DNA of 64,000 bases, from positions 1 through 64,000 of the forward strand of contig NZ_JADBEM010000001.1 of NCBI RefSeq assembly GCF_014873875.1, given 5' to 3'. The DNA is from Actinopolymorpha pittospori (GTDB taxonomy: Bacteria; Actinomycetota; Actinomycetes; Propionibacteriales; Actinopolymorphaceae). The position numbers and the translations under genes were made by a program. How positions within the stretch are numbered: position 1 is the first letter of the stretch; the number at the start of each line of letters is the position of its first letter. Under the pieces are notes generated by a model. The model worked only from the letters and a program-made list of their open reading frames with translations, did no database searches and was not told the DNA's origin. Positions 1 through 8,849 of this stretch are shown here, in pieces.

Positions 1-123
1 GAGGCGCGGGCGACCTACTGGGGTGACTCGCGGAAGGTGTCCGTGCGTACCCGCGAGGCCGCACTGGCCGCCGACCAGTCCCGACGTACCGACTCGACCA
101 CCTCGGAGGACTCGCCCCGATGA
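1..123 (+). CDS. 3' end of an unidentified protein-coding gene
   Basis: An open frame enters the window at base 1 and stops at 121-123, coding for 40 residues ending in ...TTSEDSPR. The tail is charged and Ser/Thr-rich, with no recognisable motif. Its TGA overlaps the ATG of the GH2 gene (ATGA), so the two are probably translationally coupled and in one operon. A transport or sugar-utilisation gene would fit the context, but the visible part does not identify it. Confidence 0.55.
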   Translation, partial: EARATYWGDSRKVSVRTREAALAADQSRRTDSTTSEDSPR

Positions 124-2486
124 GCACAGCCACCCGATCGATCAGCCTCGACACCGACTGGCGGTTCGGCGGTGAGGTCCCGCTGCCGGGGATCGAGGAC
201 GCGCTCGACCCCGACGTCCTGGCCCGGCTGCGTTCCGAGGCCACCAAGGACGCGGACTGGACGGCCGTCACCGTGCCGCACACGGTCACGCCCCTGTCCT
301 GGAAGCTGTGGAACCCGGAGAGCTGGGAGAAGGTCTGGGTCTACCGCAGGCACTTCGCGGTTCCGGAGGACTTCCGTGGGCAGCGGATCTTCGTCGACTT
401 CGGCGCCGCCATGACGACGGCCGTGGTGAGCCTGAACGGCACCGAGCTGGGGCAGCACCGGGGCGGCTACCTGCCGTTCTCCTTCGAGATCACCGACCTG
501 GTTCAGGCCAACTCCGAAAACTCCGACAACGTCCTGACGGTCGTGGTCGACTCGCGCTTCAACCTCAACGTGCCGCCCAACATCCCGGCGCCCGCGCTGA
601 GTTCCTCCCTGGACTACCTCCAGCCCGGCGGCATCCACCGGTCCGTGCGGCTGCGCGCCGTACCGGCGACGTTCATCAGCCAGATCACCACCACCCATCA
701 CGACGCCCTCGACCCCGACCGGCGGCGCTCGACCTTCGGGGTGGCCATCGACGGCCTGACCTCCGGAGCCAGCGGCACGGTGCGCGTGGACCTGCGCGAC
801 GGTGAGCAGGTGCTGGCCAGCGCCGATGTCAGCCTCGACTCCGCGGCCGGCACCGGCGCGGTCGACGTCGAGCTCGGTGGGTTGCGCGACGTCCAGCTGT
901 GGGACGTCGACGACCCGCGCCTCTACGACGTCGTCGTGTCCCTCACCCTGGACGGCCAGCCCGTCCACGAGGAGCGGCTGCGCACCGGATACCGCGAAGC
1001 GCGCTTCGAGCCGGACGGCTTCTACCTCAACGGCACCCGCCGCTACCTGCTCGGTGTCAACCGGCACGGCTACTTCCCCTTCACCGGCTTCGCGATGCCC
1101 GACCGCGTCCACCGGCAGGACGCGCAGATCATCAAGCGTGACCTCAACTGTGTGATGGTCCGCTGCTCGCACTACCCGCAGACCGAGTCCTTCCTGGACG
1201 CCTGCGACGAACTCGGGCTGCTGGTCTGGGAGGAGCCGCCGGGCTGGCAGTACGTCGGCGACTCGGCGTGGCAGGACCTCATCGCGCAGGACATCGAGGC
1301 CATGATCGCGCGGGACCGGCACCGGCCCTCGATCATCGTCTGGGGCGCCCGGCTCAACGAGACCCCGGACCGGCCCGACTTCTACGCCCGTACCGAGGCG
1401 CTGGTCAAGAAGCTCGACCCGACGCGCACCACGAGCGGGACGATGCACGGCGAGTACGCGCGGACCCAGGTGTTCCAGCACGACCTGTTCGGCTACGACG
1501 ACTACCACACGACCGTCGACGAGCGGGGCGAGCGGCGACCGCTGCTCCTGGAGCCCATCGACGGCCGCCCCTACCTGTTGAGCGAGGCCATCTCGACCCG
1601 GAGCAGCCCGACCACGCTGTACCGGCGCGCGGACCCGGCTGACGTCCAGCAGCACCAGGCGCTGGACTACGCCTACTCCCACGACGAGGCGATGGGCGAC
1701 CACCGCTTCGCGGGCCTGCTCGCCTGGGTCGGCTTCGACTACGAGGCCAACATGGGCAACCACCACCGTGGCGTGAAGACCTCCGGGCTGGGCGACGTGT
1801 TCCGGGTGCTCAAGCCGGGCGCGGCCATCTATCGCTCCCAGGTCGATCCGGCCCGGCGGGTGGTCATCGAACCGGCGTTCACGTGGAACCCGCCGGAGTT
1901 CGGCCAGGCGAACGCGTTCGGCGGTCGGGCCGAGGGCCGGCTCTGGTCCCCCGGGGCGGAGGCGATGATCTGCTCCAACTGCGACCGGCTCGAGGTGTAC
2001 CTCGGTGAGCGGCACGTGGCCTCGATCGCACCGGACCGGGAGCGGTTCCCGCACCTGCCCTACGCCCCGTCCTTCGTCGACCTCACCCTCGCCGAGACCG
2101 ACGACCCTGAGCTGCGCATCGACGGCTACCTGGACGGGAAGCTGGTCGGGACGCGGCGCTTCTCCGGCGACCGCTCCGGTGACTCGCTCGCCCTGACCCC
2201 GGACGAGACGGAGATCCTCGCCGACGGGGTCGACGCCGTACGGGTCGTCCTCGCGGTCGTCGACCGCTACGGCGAGGCCCGCGGCAGCTCCCGCGCGGTC
2301 GTGGACCTCGAGGTCAGCGGCCCCGGCGAGCTGATCGGTGACAACCCCTTCGACCTGGACGACACCGGCGCCGTGGCGGCCGTGTGGGTTCGCTCCGTCG
2401 CGGGGGAACCCGGCCGCATCATCGTGCGTGCGAGCACGCCGGAGTGGGGCAGCACCACCGCGATCCTCACAAGCCGCGCCAACTAA
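120..2486 (+). CDS. Glycoside hydrolase family 2 protein (beta-galactosidase/beta-glucuronidase type)
   Basis: The 788-residue product looks like a retaining beta-glycosidase of family GH2 acting on a beta-galactoside, beta-glucuronide or similar glycan end. In order: an N-terminal jelly-roll sugar-binding domain (about 1-180), an immunoglobulin-like domain, then a TIM barrel opening with the family motif LLGVNRHGYFPF near residue 316. The acid/base Glu is expected in VWGARLNE (about 413) and the nucleophile in PYLLSEA (about 488). A further beta domain follows. No signal peptide is visible, so it is probably cytoplasmic and acts on imported oligosaccharides. The start is set by the ATGA overlap with the preceding gene, and an SDR gene follows 25 bases after the stop. 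Substrate cannot be named. Confidence 0.88.
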   Translation: MSTATRSISLDTDWRFGGEVPLPGIEDALDPDVLARLRSEATKDADWTAVTVPHTVTPLSWKLWNPESWEKVWVYRRHFAVPEDFRGQRIFVDFGAAMTTAVVSLNGTELGQHRGGYLPFSFEITDLVQANSENSDNVLTVVVDSRFNLNVPPNIPAPALSSSLDYLQPGGIHRSVRLRAVPATFISQITTTHHDALDPDRRRSTFGVAIDGLTSGASGTVRVDLRDGEQVLASADVSLDSAAGTGAVDVELGGLRDVQLWDVDDPRLYDVVVSLTLDGQPVHEERLRTGYREARFEPDGFYLNGTRRYLLGVNRHGYFPFTGFAMPDRVHRQDAQIIKRDLNCVMVRCSHYPQTESFLDACDELGLLVWEEPPGWQYVGDSAWQDLIAQDIEAMIARDRHRPSIIVWGARLNETPDRPDFYARTEALVKKLDPTRTTSGTMHGEYARTQVFQHDLFGYDDYHTTVDERGERRPLLLEPIDGRPYLLSEAISTRSSPTTLYRRADPADVQQHQALDYAYSHDEAMGDHRFAGLLAWVGFDYEANMGNHHRGVKTSGLGDVFRVLKPGAAIYRSQVDPARRVVIEPAFTWNPPEFGQANAFGGRAEGRLWSPGAEAMICSNCDRLEVYLGERHVASIAPDRERFPHLPYAPSFVDLTLAETDDPELRIDGYLDGKLVGTRRFSGDRSGDSLALTPDETEILADGVDAVRVVLAVVDRYGEARGSSRAVVDLEVSGPGELIGDNPFDLDDTGAVAAVWVRSVAGEPGRIIVRASTPEWGSTTAILTSRAN

Positions 2487-2511
2487 AGACCCGGAAGCTG
2501 GGGAGCAGGAC

Positions 2512-3324
2512 ATGCAGATCGATCTGTCGGGCAAGACGGCCATCGTCACCGGCGGGGGGCGCGGCATCGGCCGCGACCTCGTACTCCGACTCGCGGCCGA
2601 GGGCGTGCAGACCGTCGCGCTCGACGTCAACCAGGACGACCTGGACTCGCTGCAGGCGGAGCTGGCGTCCTCGCCGGTCGCCTCGCTGCAGCTTCGCTGC
2701 GACGTGACGGACTCGGCGCAGATCACCGAGGTGGTCGAGCAGGTGCGGCAGCGGTTCGGCCGTATCGACATCCTCGTGAACAACGCCGGCGTCACCGCCA
2801 CCGGTCCCATCGACACGCTGCCCGAGGAGGCGTGGCGACGCTGCCACGAGGTGAACCTCACCGCCGTCTTCCTCATGTGCAAGGCGGTCGTGCCGGTCAT
2901 GAAGCACCAGGGCTTCGGCCGGATCCTGAACGCGTCGTCGTTCGCCGCGATCGTCCCGAGCGTGGCGCACGCGGCGTACGCGTCCTCCAAGGCGGCGGTC
3001 GCGCACTTCACCCGCGCTCTCGCGGGTGAAGTCGGGCCGTGGAACATCACGGTGAACGCCTACGCGCCGGGCATGGTGCCGACCACGCTCAACCACTTCA
3101 CCGAGCGCCCGCAGGAGGAGCAGGACCGACTCCTCAACACGCTGACGCTGCGGCGGTGGGGTTCGACCGAGGACATCGGCAACCTTTTGTGCTTCCTCGC
3201 CTCGGACCAGGCGAGCTACATCACCGGCACGCTCATCGACGTGAGCGGCGGCAAGCTCGCGACCCAGGTGCCGAGCGTGGCGTATGAGTTCGCGGCGGCG
3301 GGCGACGAGTCCACCATCATCTGA
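2512..3324 (+). CDS. SDR-family NAD(P)-dependent oxidoreductase (3-oxoacyl-ACP-reductase-like fold)
   Basis: Classical short-chain dehydrogenase of 270 residues. It shows the cofactor motif TGGGRGIG near residue 12, NNAG near 90, and the catalytic Ser (NASSFAAI) and Tyr-x-x-x-Lys (YASSK). The start follows GGGGAGCAGGAC, which contains a good ribosome binding site. It sits just after the GH2 gene, so it probably oxidises or reduces a sugar or sugar acid rather than a fatty-acid intermediate. The SDR at 27449-28240 is a close paralog (roughly 70 percent identical by eye), which also follows a polysaccharide-degrading enzyme. Confidence 0.88.
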   Translation: MQIDLSGKTAIVTGGGRGIGRDLVLRLAAEGVQTVALDVNQDDLDSLQAELASSPVASLQLRCDVTDSAQITEVVEQVRQRFGRIDILVNNAGVTATGPIDTLPEEAWRRCHEVNLTAVFLMCKAVVPVMKHQGFGRILNASSFAAIVPSVAHAAYASSKAAVAHFTRALAGEVGPWNITVNAYAPGMVPTTLNHFTERPQEEQDRLLNTLTLRRWGSTEDIGNLLCFLASDQASYITGTLIDVSGGKLATQVPSVAYEFAAAGDESTII

Positions 3325-3470
3325 GCACCCACACACCCGCAACACCTGAACACCCTGATCGCCGGCGCCGGTTCATCGGCGCCGGCGATCAGTGCGTCCG
3401 CCTCCCGTTTCGTCTTCCGATTGGTCTTCCGATTCCGGTCGCGGGAGCGCCACCCCCTGTGACGACGCCC

Positions 3471-3490
3471 GTGGATCATGCATGATCCAC
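3471..3490. promoter_or_regulatory. Perfect 20-bp palindrome at the start of the GntR gene; likely operator
   Basis: GTGGATCATGCATGATCCAC equals its own reverse complement over all 20 bases. It ends four bases before the ATG chosen for the GntR gene (3494) and contains an in-frame alternative ATG at 3482. GntR/FadR-type regulators bind short symmetric sites like this near their own promoters, so autoregulation is inferred. Confidence 0.65.
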
Positions 3491-3493
3491 GCC

Positions 3494-4181
3494 ATGAGCA
3501 CGATCCACCCGTTGGGGCGGGGGACGTTGACCGACGCCGTGTACGAGCGGCTCGGGGAGCTGATCTCCTCGGGCCAGCTGGTCCCGGGCCAGAAGCTCGT
3601 CATCGACAGGCTGGCCAGGCAGTTCGACGTCAGCATCACCCCGGTGCGGGAGGCGTTGCGGCGGCTGCAGCATGAGGGCCTGGTCACCGAGACCCCCTAC
3701 CGCGGCGTGATCGTGTCCAAGGCGTCGCATGAGCAGTTGCGGGAGTTGTTCGCCGTCCGCGGGCTGCTGGAGGGGTACGCCGCCGCCGAGGCGTGCCGGG
3801 TGATGTCCGCGGCGGAGTTCGCGGTCACCGACGGGCTTCTCGCCGCTTTGGAGCAAGCGACCGCGGCGGGCGACGTCGGCGAGTTCCGCCGGGCTCAACC
3901 GGGAGTTCCACGACAGCTTCGTGCACCGGGCGCCGTCGCGGGCGCTGCAGGCGGCGATCGCCGACATCGCCCGAAACACCGAGCGGTACCGGCTCGCCGA
4001 CACCGGTCTCGACAGCGCCTATCTGGTGGCCGCGCAGGCCGAGCATCGCCAGCTGTACACCCTGCTGCGGCAGGGGCGTGGCGAGGAGCTCGAACGGCTG
4101 CACCGTCGCCACGCCATGACCTATGTCGACCACCTGATCAGAGGACAGGAGAGCGAACCACGTGCGCATCACCAAGGTTGA
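3494..4181 (+). pseudogene. GntR/FCD-family transcriptional regulator, interrupted by a one-base frameshift
   Basis: The N-terminal part has the GntR winged helix (LTDAVYERLGELISSGQL, then ITPVREALRRLQHEGLV). The all-helical FCD effector domain follows but changes frame at 3889-3891. Removing one C from CGCCGGG joins EFR to GLNREFHDSF, the usual FCD sequence, and restores a 228-residue protein ending at 4181. The last 20 bases overlap the next gene, as expected for an intact operon. Either a true pseudogene or a sequencing indel. It would regulate the adjacent sugar-acid genes through the palindrome at 3471-3490. Confidence 0.75.
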
Positions 4182-5289
4182 GACGTTCAAGTTCTGGGCC
4201 GACTGGTGCAACTGGCTGTTCGTCCGGGTGTCCACCGACGAGGGGCTGGTCGGCTGGGGCGAGGGTTCGCTGCACGGGGCGATCGAGTCGGTCGAGACGG
4301 CGGTCCGGGAGCTGAGCCCGCTGCTCGTCGGCGCCGAGTTCGCCGGGCCGGAGGTGCACTGGCAGCAGCTGTACCACGGGTGGCGGTGGCGGGGCGGCGC
4401 GGTCCAGAACACCGCGCTGAGCGCCGTGGACCTGGCGCTGTGGGACCTGGAGGGCAAGCGGCTCGGCGTTCCTGTGAGCCGGCTGCTCGGCGGTGCGCTG
4501 CGGCCGCGGGTGCGCGCGTACGCGAGCCACTGGCTGCGCGAGGCGAGGTCGCCGGAGGAGGCCCACGCGGGCGCGGTCGAGGCGCTGAAGCTGGGCTACG
4601 GCGGGTTCAAGTGGTCGCTCAGTGACCGGTGGGACAACGCCGACGAACTCGGGTCGCTGGTCCGGGCGGCTGAGTTCATGGCGGCTGCCCGGGAGGGTGC
4701 CGGGCCGACCACGGAGATCTTCGTCGAGTGCGCGGAGCGGCTCTCGCCGAGGACCGCGCTGCGTGCGGCGGAGTTGCTCGCGCCGTACCGGCCGGGGTGG
4801 TTCGAGGAGCCGATTCCGTTCGAGAACGCCAAGGTGATGGCGGACCTGCAGCAGGTGCTGCCGGTCCCGATCGCCACCGGTGAACGGCTGCTGTCGCGGT
4901 GGGAGTTTCGGGAGCTGCTGGAGCGGAGCGGGTGCCGGATCGTGCAGCCAGACCTGATGCACGCGGGTGGTATCACCGAGGTACGCAAGATCGCGACCAT
5001 GGCGGACACGTACTACGTGAGCGTCGCCCCGCACAACCCTGGCGGGCCGATCGCGACCCTCGCCTCCATCCACCTCGCGGCCGCGATCCCCAACTTCCTG
5101 GTCCTGGAGACGATGGCGCGCGAGTCCGGTATCAGGGATCGCATCTGCCCCGACGGCCCGAAGGTCGTCGACGGGCACTTCGAGGTGCCGTCCGCGCCGG
5201 GCCTGGGCGCCGATCTGGACGTCGAGGCGATGCGGGAGCTGGCCTTCCAGCCGCAGCCGCTGTCGAAGTCGAAGGCCTGGTGGGCCTGA
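4162..5289 (+). CDS. Mandelate racemase/muconate lactonizing enzyme family protein (enolase superfamily)
   Basis: The 375-residue protein has an N-terminal capping domain and a modified TIM barrel, closest by eye to D-galactonate dehydratase-like enzymes. Such enzymes abstract a proton alpha to a carboxylate in a Mg-dependent dehydration or epimerisation. Visible are FEEP (second metal ligand), GER (third ligand) and SVAPHNPGGP with the catalytic His. The usual first ligand Asp appears as Glu in FVECAERL, and the His normally two residues later is absent. The usual KxK or KxN lysine strand reads GGFKWSL. These differences make substrate and reaction uncertain. GTG start with AGGACAGGAG upstream; it overlaps the GntR gene. 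Confidence 0.85.
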   Translation: MRITKVETFKFWADWCNWLFVRVSTDEGLVGWGEGSLHGAIESVETAVRELSPLLVGAEFAGPEVHWQQLYHGWRWRGGAVQNTALSAVDLALWDLEGKRLGVPVSRLLGGALRPRVRAYASHWLREARSPEEAHAGAVEALKLGYGGFKWSLSDRWDNADELGSLVRAAEFMAAAREGAGPTTEIFVECAERLSPRTALRAAELLAPYRPGWFEEPIPFENAKVMADLQQVLPVPIATGERLLSRWEFRELLERSGCRIVQPDLMHAGGITEVRKIATMADTYYVSVAPHNPGGPIATLASIHLAAAIPNFLVLETMARESGIRDRICPDGPKVVDGHFEVPSAPGLGADLDVEAMRELAFQPQPLSKSKAWWA

Positions 5290-5366
5290 CGCGTTCGAGG
5301 TCGCGGCAGCGCCGACCAGCCTCTGCTCGCTGACCCTTCATCTCGTGAGAGGAACGGAGTGAGCTC

Positions 5367-7334
5367 GTGGATCACGCGGTTTCTCGGAAGAAGTTCCTGA
5401 CCACGGCCGGGATGGCGATCGCCGCGGTGTCGCTGTCGGGCTGTGACGTGTTCTCGACGGAGCCGACCGGCAAGGGTGGGGACTCCCGCGCCACCGGCGC
5501 CCCCAAGGGCAAGGAGGCTCCGGCCCTGGCCGCCCAGGTGAAGCAGGGCAAGCTTCCTCCCGTGGAGCAGCGGCTCCCCAAGAGCCCGCTGGTGGTGAAC
5601 CCCGTCGAACGGATCGGCAGGTACGGCGGGACCTGGCGGACCGCCCTGGTCGCGGACGCCGACCGGCCCTGGATGGAACGCACCCTCACCTACGAGGGGC
5701 TGCTGCGCTACAACACCGAGTGGAACAAGATCACCCCGAACGTCGCCGAGCGGTACGAGGTCAACGACGACGCCAGTGAGTACACCTTCCACCTGCGCGA
5801 AGGGATGAGGTGGTCCGACGGCGAGCCGTTCACCGCCGACGACGTGCTCTTCTGGTACGAGGACGTCTTCATGAACACCGAGGTCACCTCGGTGAAGGAA
5901 CGCATGATGTGCGGCGGCCAGGAGCCGATGGAGCTGGAGAAGGTCGACGACCTCACCTTCGTCGTCCGGTTCCCCACGACGCCGAACGCGCTGTTCGAAC
6001 GTCTCGTCGCCTCCGGCAACGGGAACGCCATCGCCATCGTGGCGACGCCGCGTCACTACCTTCGCGAGTTCCACGCGAAGTACAACCCGAACGTCGACAA
6101 GCTGGCCGGCGACGCCGGGTTCGACGACTGGGTGGGCCTGTTCTCCGCCCGGTCGGACTGGGCGATCAATACCGCGATGCCGACCCTGAACGCCTGGATC
6201 GTCACCAGCCCCTACACCGGCAACCAGCGCGTCGTCGCCAAGCGCAACCCCTACTACTGGAAGGTCGATCCCGACGGGAGCCAGCTGCCCTACATCGACG
6301 AGATCGTCTACACCTATCTGCAGAACGTGCAGACCTGCCTGCTCAAGGCGCTCAACGGCGAGTTCGACATGCACTCCCGCCACATCAACACCCTGGAGAA
6401 CAAGCCGGTCATCGGGCAGAACCGGGAGAAGGGCGACTACCGGTTCTTCGACCTCAATGCCGACCCGATGAACGCCGCGATGCTCACCCTGAACCTCACC
6501 CACAAGGACCCGGTGAAGCGGGAGATCTTCCAGAACAAGAACTTCCGGATCGGGCTCTCGTACGCCCTGAACCGGGCCGAGATCATCAAGGTCGTCTACC
6601 GCGGCCAGGGTGAGCCCTGGCAGGGCTCACCGCGCCGGGAGACCGAGTTCTACGACGAGAGACTCGCCAAGCAGTACGTCGAGTACGACGTCGCCAAGGC
6701 GAACGAGTACCTCGACCGGGCCGGCTACCCGCGCCGCGACGGCGACGGTCTGCGGCTGGGCCCCAACGGCAAGCCCATCTTCATCCAGCTGGACACGACG
6801 GTGGAGGAAGGGCCGGAGTGGATCGACGTCGCGCAGTTCATCGTCCGGAACTGGCGGGCGGTCGGGATCGACGCGCGGGCCGACACGGTGGCCCGCACCC
6901 TGGTGGAGACCCGGCGGGACGCCAACACCCAGGACATCGCGATCACGCTCGCCTTCGGCGGCGTCAACGTGATCATGGACCCGCGCGAGTACCTCCCCGT
7001 CGCCGGCAACGAGAAGGGCACCTGGGTCGCGTGGTACGCCAGCTACGGGAAGGAGGGCGAGGAGCCACCGGCCGACGTACGGCGGCAGATGGAGCTGTAC
7101 GAGGAGCTCAAGGCGACGCGGCAGGCGGAGCGGCAGCGGGACCTGATGAAGGAGATCCTGCAGATCACGACCGACCGGTTCCCCGCCATCGGCATCAACC
7201 TGCCCGCCAAGGGTTACGGCATCGCCCGGAACAACTTCCGCAACGTGCCGAAGCAGATGTACTCCAGCCAGGGCTGGACCTATCCCGAACCGGCGCCGAG
7301 CAACCCGTGTCAGTACTTCTTCGACGACGCGTGA
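5367..7334 (+). CDS. ABC transporter substrate-binding lipoprotein, family 5 (peptide/oligosaccharide type)
   Basis: The 655-residue exported lipoprotein begins with a basic n-region (SRKKFLTTAG), a hydrophobic stretch and the lipobox LSGC with Cys26 as the probable lipidated residue. The mature part carries the family-5 pattern, including MRWSDGEPFTADDV and the ILQITTDRFPAIG tail region. Family-5 proteins bind oligopeptides, but many actinobacterial members near glycosidases deliver oligosaccharides; that role is inferred here. No permease or ATPase follows, so its translocator must lie upstream of the window or elsewhere. The protein encoded at 36650-38626 is a paralog, sharing for example the segment NLTHKDPVKRE. 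GTG start with AGAGGAACGGAG upstream. Confidence 0.88.
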   Translation: MDHAVSRKKFLTTAGMAIAAVSLSGCDVFSTEPTGKGGDSRATGAPKGKEAPALAAQVKQGKLPPVEQRLPKSPLVVNPVERIGRYGGTWRTALVADADRPWMERTLTYEGLLRYNTEWNKITPNVAERYEVNDDASEYTFHLREGMRWSDGEPFTADDVLFWYEDVFMNTEVTSVKERMMCGGQEPMELEKVDDLTFVVRFPTTPNALFERLVASGNGNAIAIVATPRHYLREFHAKYNPNVDKLAGDAGFDDWVGLFSARSDWAINTAMPTLNAWIVTSPYTGNQRVVAKRNPYYWKVDPDGSQLPYIDEIVYTYLQNVQTCLLKALNGEFDMHSRHINTLENKPVIGQNREKGDYRFFDLNADPMNAAMLTLNLTHKDPVKREIFQNKNFRIGLSYALNRAEIIKVVYRGQGEPWQGSPRRETEFYDERLAKQYVEYDVAKANEYLDRAGYPRRDGDGLRLGPNGKPIFIQLDTTVEEGPEWIDVAQFIVRNWRAVGIDARADTVARTLVETRRDANTQDIAITLAFGGVNVIMDPREYLPVAGNEKGTWVAWYASYGKEGEEPPADVRRQMELYEELKATRQAERQRDLMKEILQITTDRFPAIGINLPAKGYGIARNNFRNVPKQMYSSQGWTYPEPAPSNPCQYFFDDA

Positions 7335-7395
7335 GCCTGCCCGGGAGGTGAGGAGCAGTGGCTCCAGGCGTCACCGAGACCGACGACCGGTCATC

Positions 7396-8553
7396 TCAGC
7401 TCGTGCCCGCGAAGCGCGCCGGCATCCGGATGGGATAGCGCTCGAGCGTCAGGCAAACCATCAGAGCTGCGAGGAGGATGGCGGCGCCGACCGGGGCGTT
7501 GAGGCGCGCAGCGACAACGCTGAGGATGACGGCAGCCGCCACGCGGACTCTGACGGTGCGGTCGGGACCGGTGAAGGTCACCCGGATGGTGGCCTGGGCG
7601 GCGAGGAAGAGGAACGCTCCGCCGTACAGGCAGAGCCGCGCCACCGGCGGCAGTGGCGCGTCGGGGCGGTGAAGGGTCTGCTCAACCAGAAGGGCGCCGC
7701 CGGTGCCGGTGGCGGCGACGGCGAGAGTCAGCGGGATGTAGCCGAGGCTGAACACCTGCAGTTGGGCGAAGCCGCCGGTGAAGGCGGGTTGGGGTACGCG
7801 GAAGCCGAAGTAGGCCCACCACAGGCAGCCGGTGATACCGATGGCAAGGACTGCGGCGAGGACGACCCGCAGCGTGTCGGGGGCTTCATCGAGGGCGGTG
7901 GTGGGGCCGATGAGGGACTGGCCGAGCACGATGATGGTGAAGAGGTCGTAACGCTCGGACAGGTGCGAGGGTGAGCGGGGTGCGGCGGCGACTGCCTTGC
8001 TGTTGAGGAAGGGCAGGGCGAGTTCCACGAGGAGCGCGCCCGCCCACAGCGCCACGCGCGCGTAGCCATTGGCGACGAGCAGGCCACCGATCCACAAGGG
8101 TGCGGCCAGTAGTGACCCGGTGCAGAAGCTGAGGGTGATGCGCCGCAGGTGGCCCCGTCGGGCGGAGGCCCGCAGGTACAGGACCGCGGGTATCGCGCGC
8201 CCGGCGAGGTAGGCGGTCACGAACAGCGTGTCACCGTGGCCCGGCACATCGGTGGCGGCGGCCGCGAGCACAGCAACGGCGACTGCTCCAGCGAGGACGA
8301 CGACGCGGTGAGGCAGACTGTCGTCATCCAGTCGGTCAGCAGCGAAGGTCTGCACCACCCACAGCCACCAGACCGCGACGAACAATCCGGCGAAGATCGC
8401 GACGTTGCGGCCTGTGGGGTGGTGGACGAGATGGGCCGACAGGCCGGCGACAGCCGCTGTGAAGGCGAGATCGAGAAACAGTTCCAGCGGTGTGGTCTGC
8501 CGTCTTTCCTGCTCTCCGCGGGGCTGTGGCTCGCCCGAGGTGTGCGTGGTCAC
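7396..8553 (-). CDS. LtrA-family (low temperature requirement A) membrane protein
   Basis: The 385-residue product has about ten hydrophobic segments. It shows the LtrA hallmarks: an N-terminal PLELFLDLAF motif and ERYDLFTIIVLGQSL in the middle. The family is widespread in actinobacteria, and its biochemical function is not established. The gene stands alone, converging on the preceding binding-protein gene with a 61-base gap, and shows no sign of co-transcription with neighbours. Confidence 0.85.
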   Translation of the reverse strand: MTTHTSGEPQPRGEQERRQTTPLELFLDLAFTAAVAGLSAHLVHHPTGRNVAIFAGLFVAVWWLWVVQTFAADRLDDDSLPHRVVVLAGAVAVAVLAAAATDVPGHGDTLFVTAYLAGRAIPAVLYLRASARRGHLRRITLSFCTGSLLAAPLWIGGLLVANGYARVALWAGALLVELALPFLNSKAVAAAPRSPSHLSERYDLFTIIVLGQSLIGPTTALDEAPDTLRVVLAAVLAIGITGCLWWAYFGFRVPQPAFTGGFAQLQVFSLGYIPLTLAVAATGTGGALLVEQTLHRPDAPLPPVARLCLYGGAFLFLAAQATIRVTFTGPDRTVRVRVAAAVILSVVAARLNAPVGAAILLAALMVCLTLERYPIRMPARFAGTS

Positions 8554-8849
8554 GACGGCCGTCTCAGACGGTGTCCATCCATGCGGGAGCAGCTATCACC
8601 GCACGGCCATGGCACTGGCCTGGCCTGTCAAGCTGGGCGGGCGAGTGAGTCGGCACAACGTAGGTCCTTACGTGAAGCTAGGTGAGACCGCAGCTTGCCG
8701 GCCCGAGCCGCACCGGCAACGAGCATCGTAGGAGTACGAGCTGGAGCTGGTCCGGTAGGTCGCACGGGACCCGGCAGCCGGATGGCGCCGGGGCAGAACA
8801 AGCCGTGGCCGCGCCGTCGAGGCGGCCGACGCGACCACGGCTCGCCGGC
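8554..8849. other. Intergenic region between the ltrA-type gene and the aldehyde dehydrogenase gene
   Basis: The left part should carry the promoter of the minus-strand LtrA gene. The right part holds the terminator-like hairpin of the minus-strand sugar operon (8803-8840). No coding region was recognised here. Confidence 0.5.
8803..8840 (-). terminator. GC-rich hairpin downstream of the minus-strand sugar operon
   Basis: CCGTGGCCGCG at 8803-8813 pairs with CGCGACCACGG at 8830-8840, with one mismatch. It lies ten bases past the stop codon of the aldehyde dehydrogenase gene. There is no T-tract, as is common for actinobacterial terminators. Confidence 0.55.

Noticed and set aside
15..3050. 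Very long open frame on the minus strand opposite the GH2 and SDR genes
   Set aside because: It mirrors codon bias of the plus-strand genes, which carry clear enzyme motifs; its product is low-complexity with no domain.
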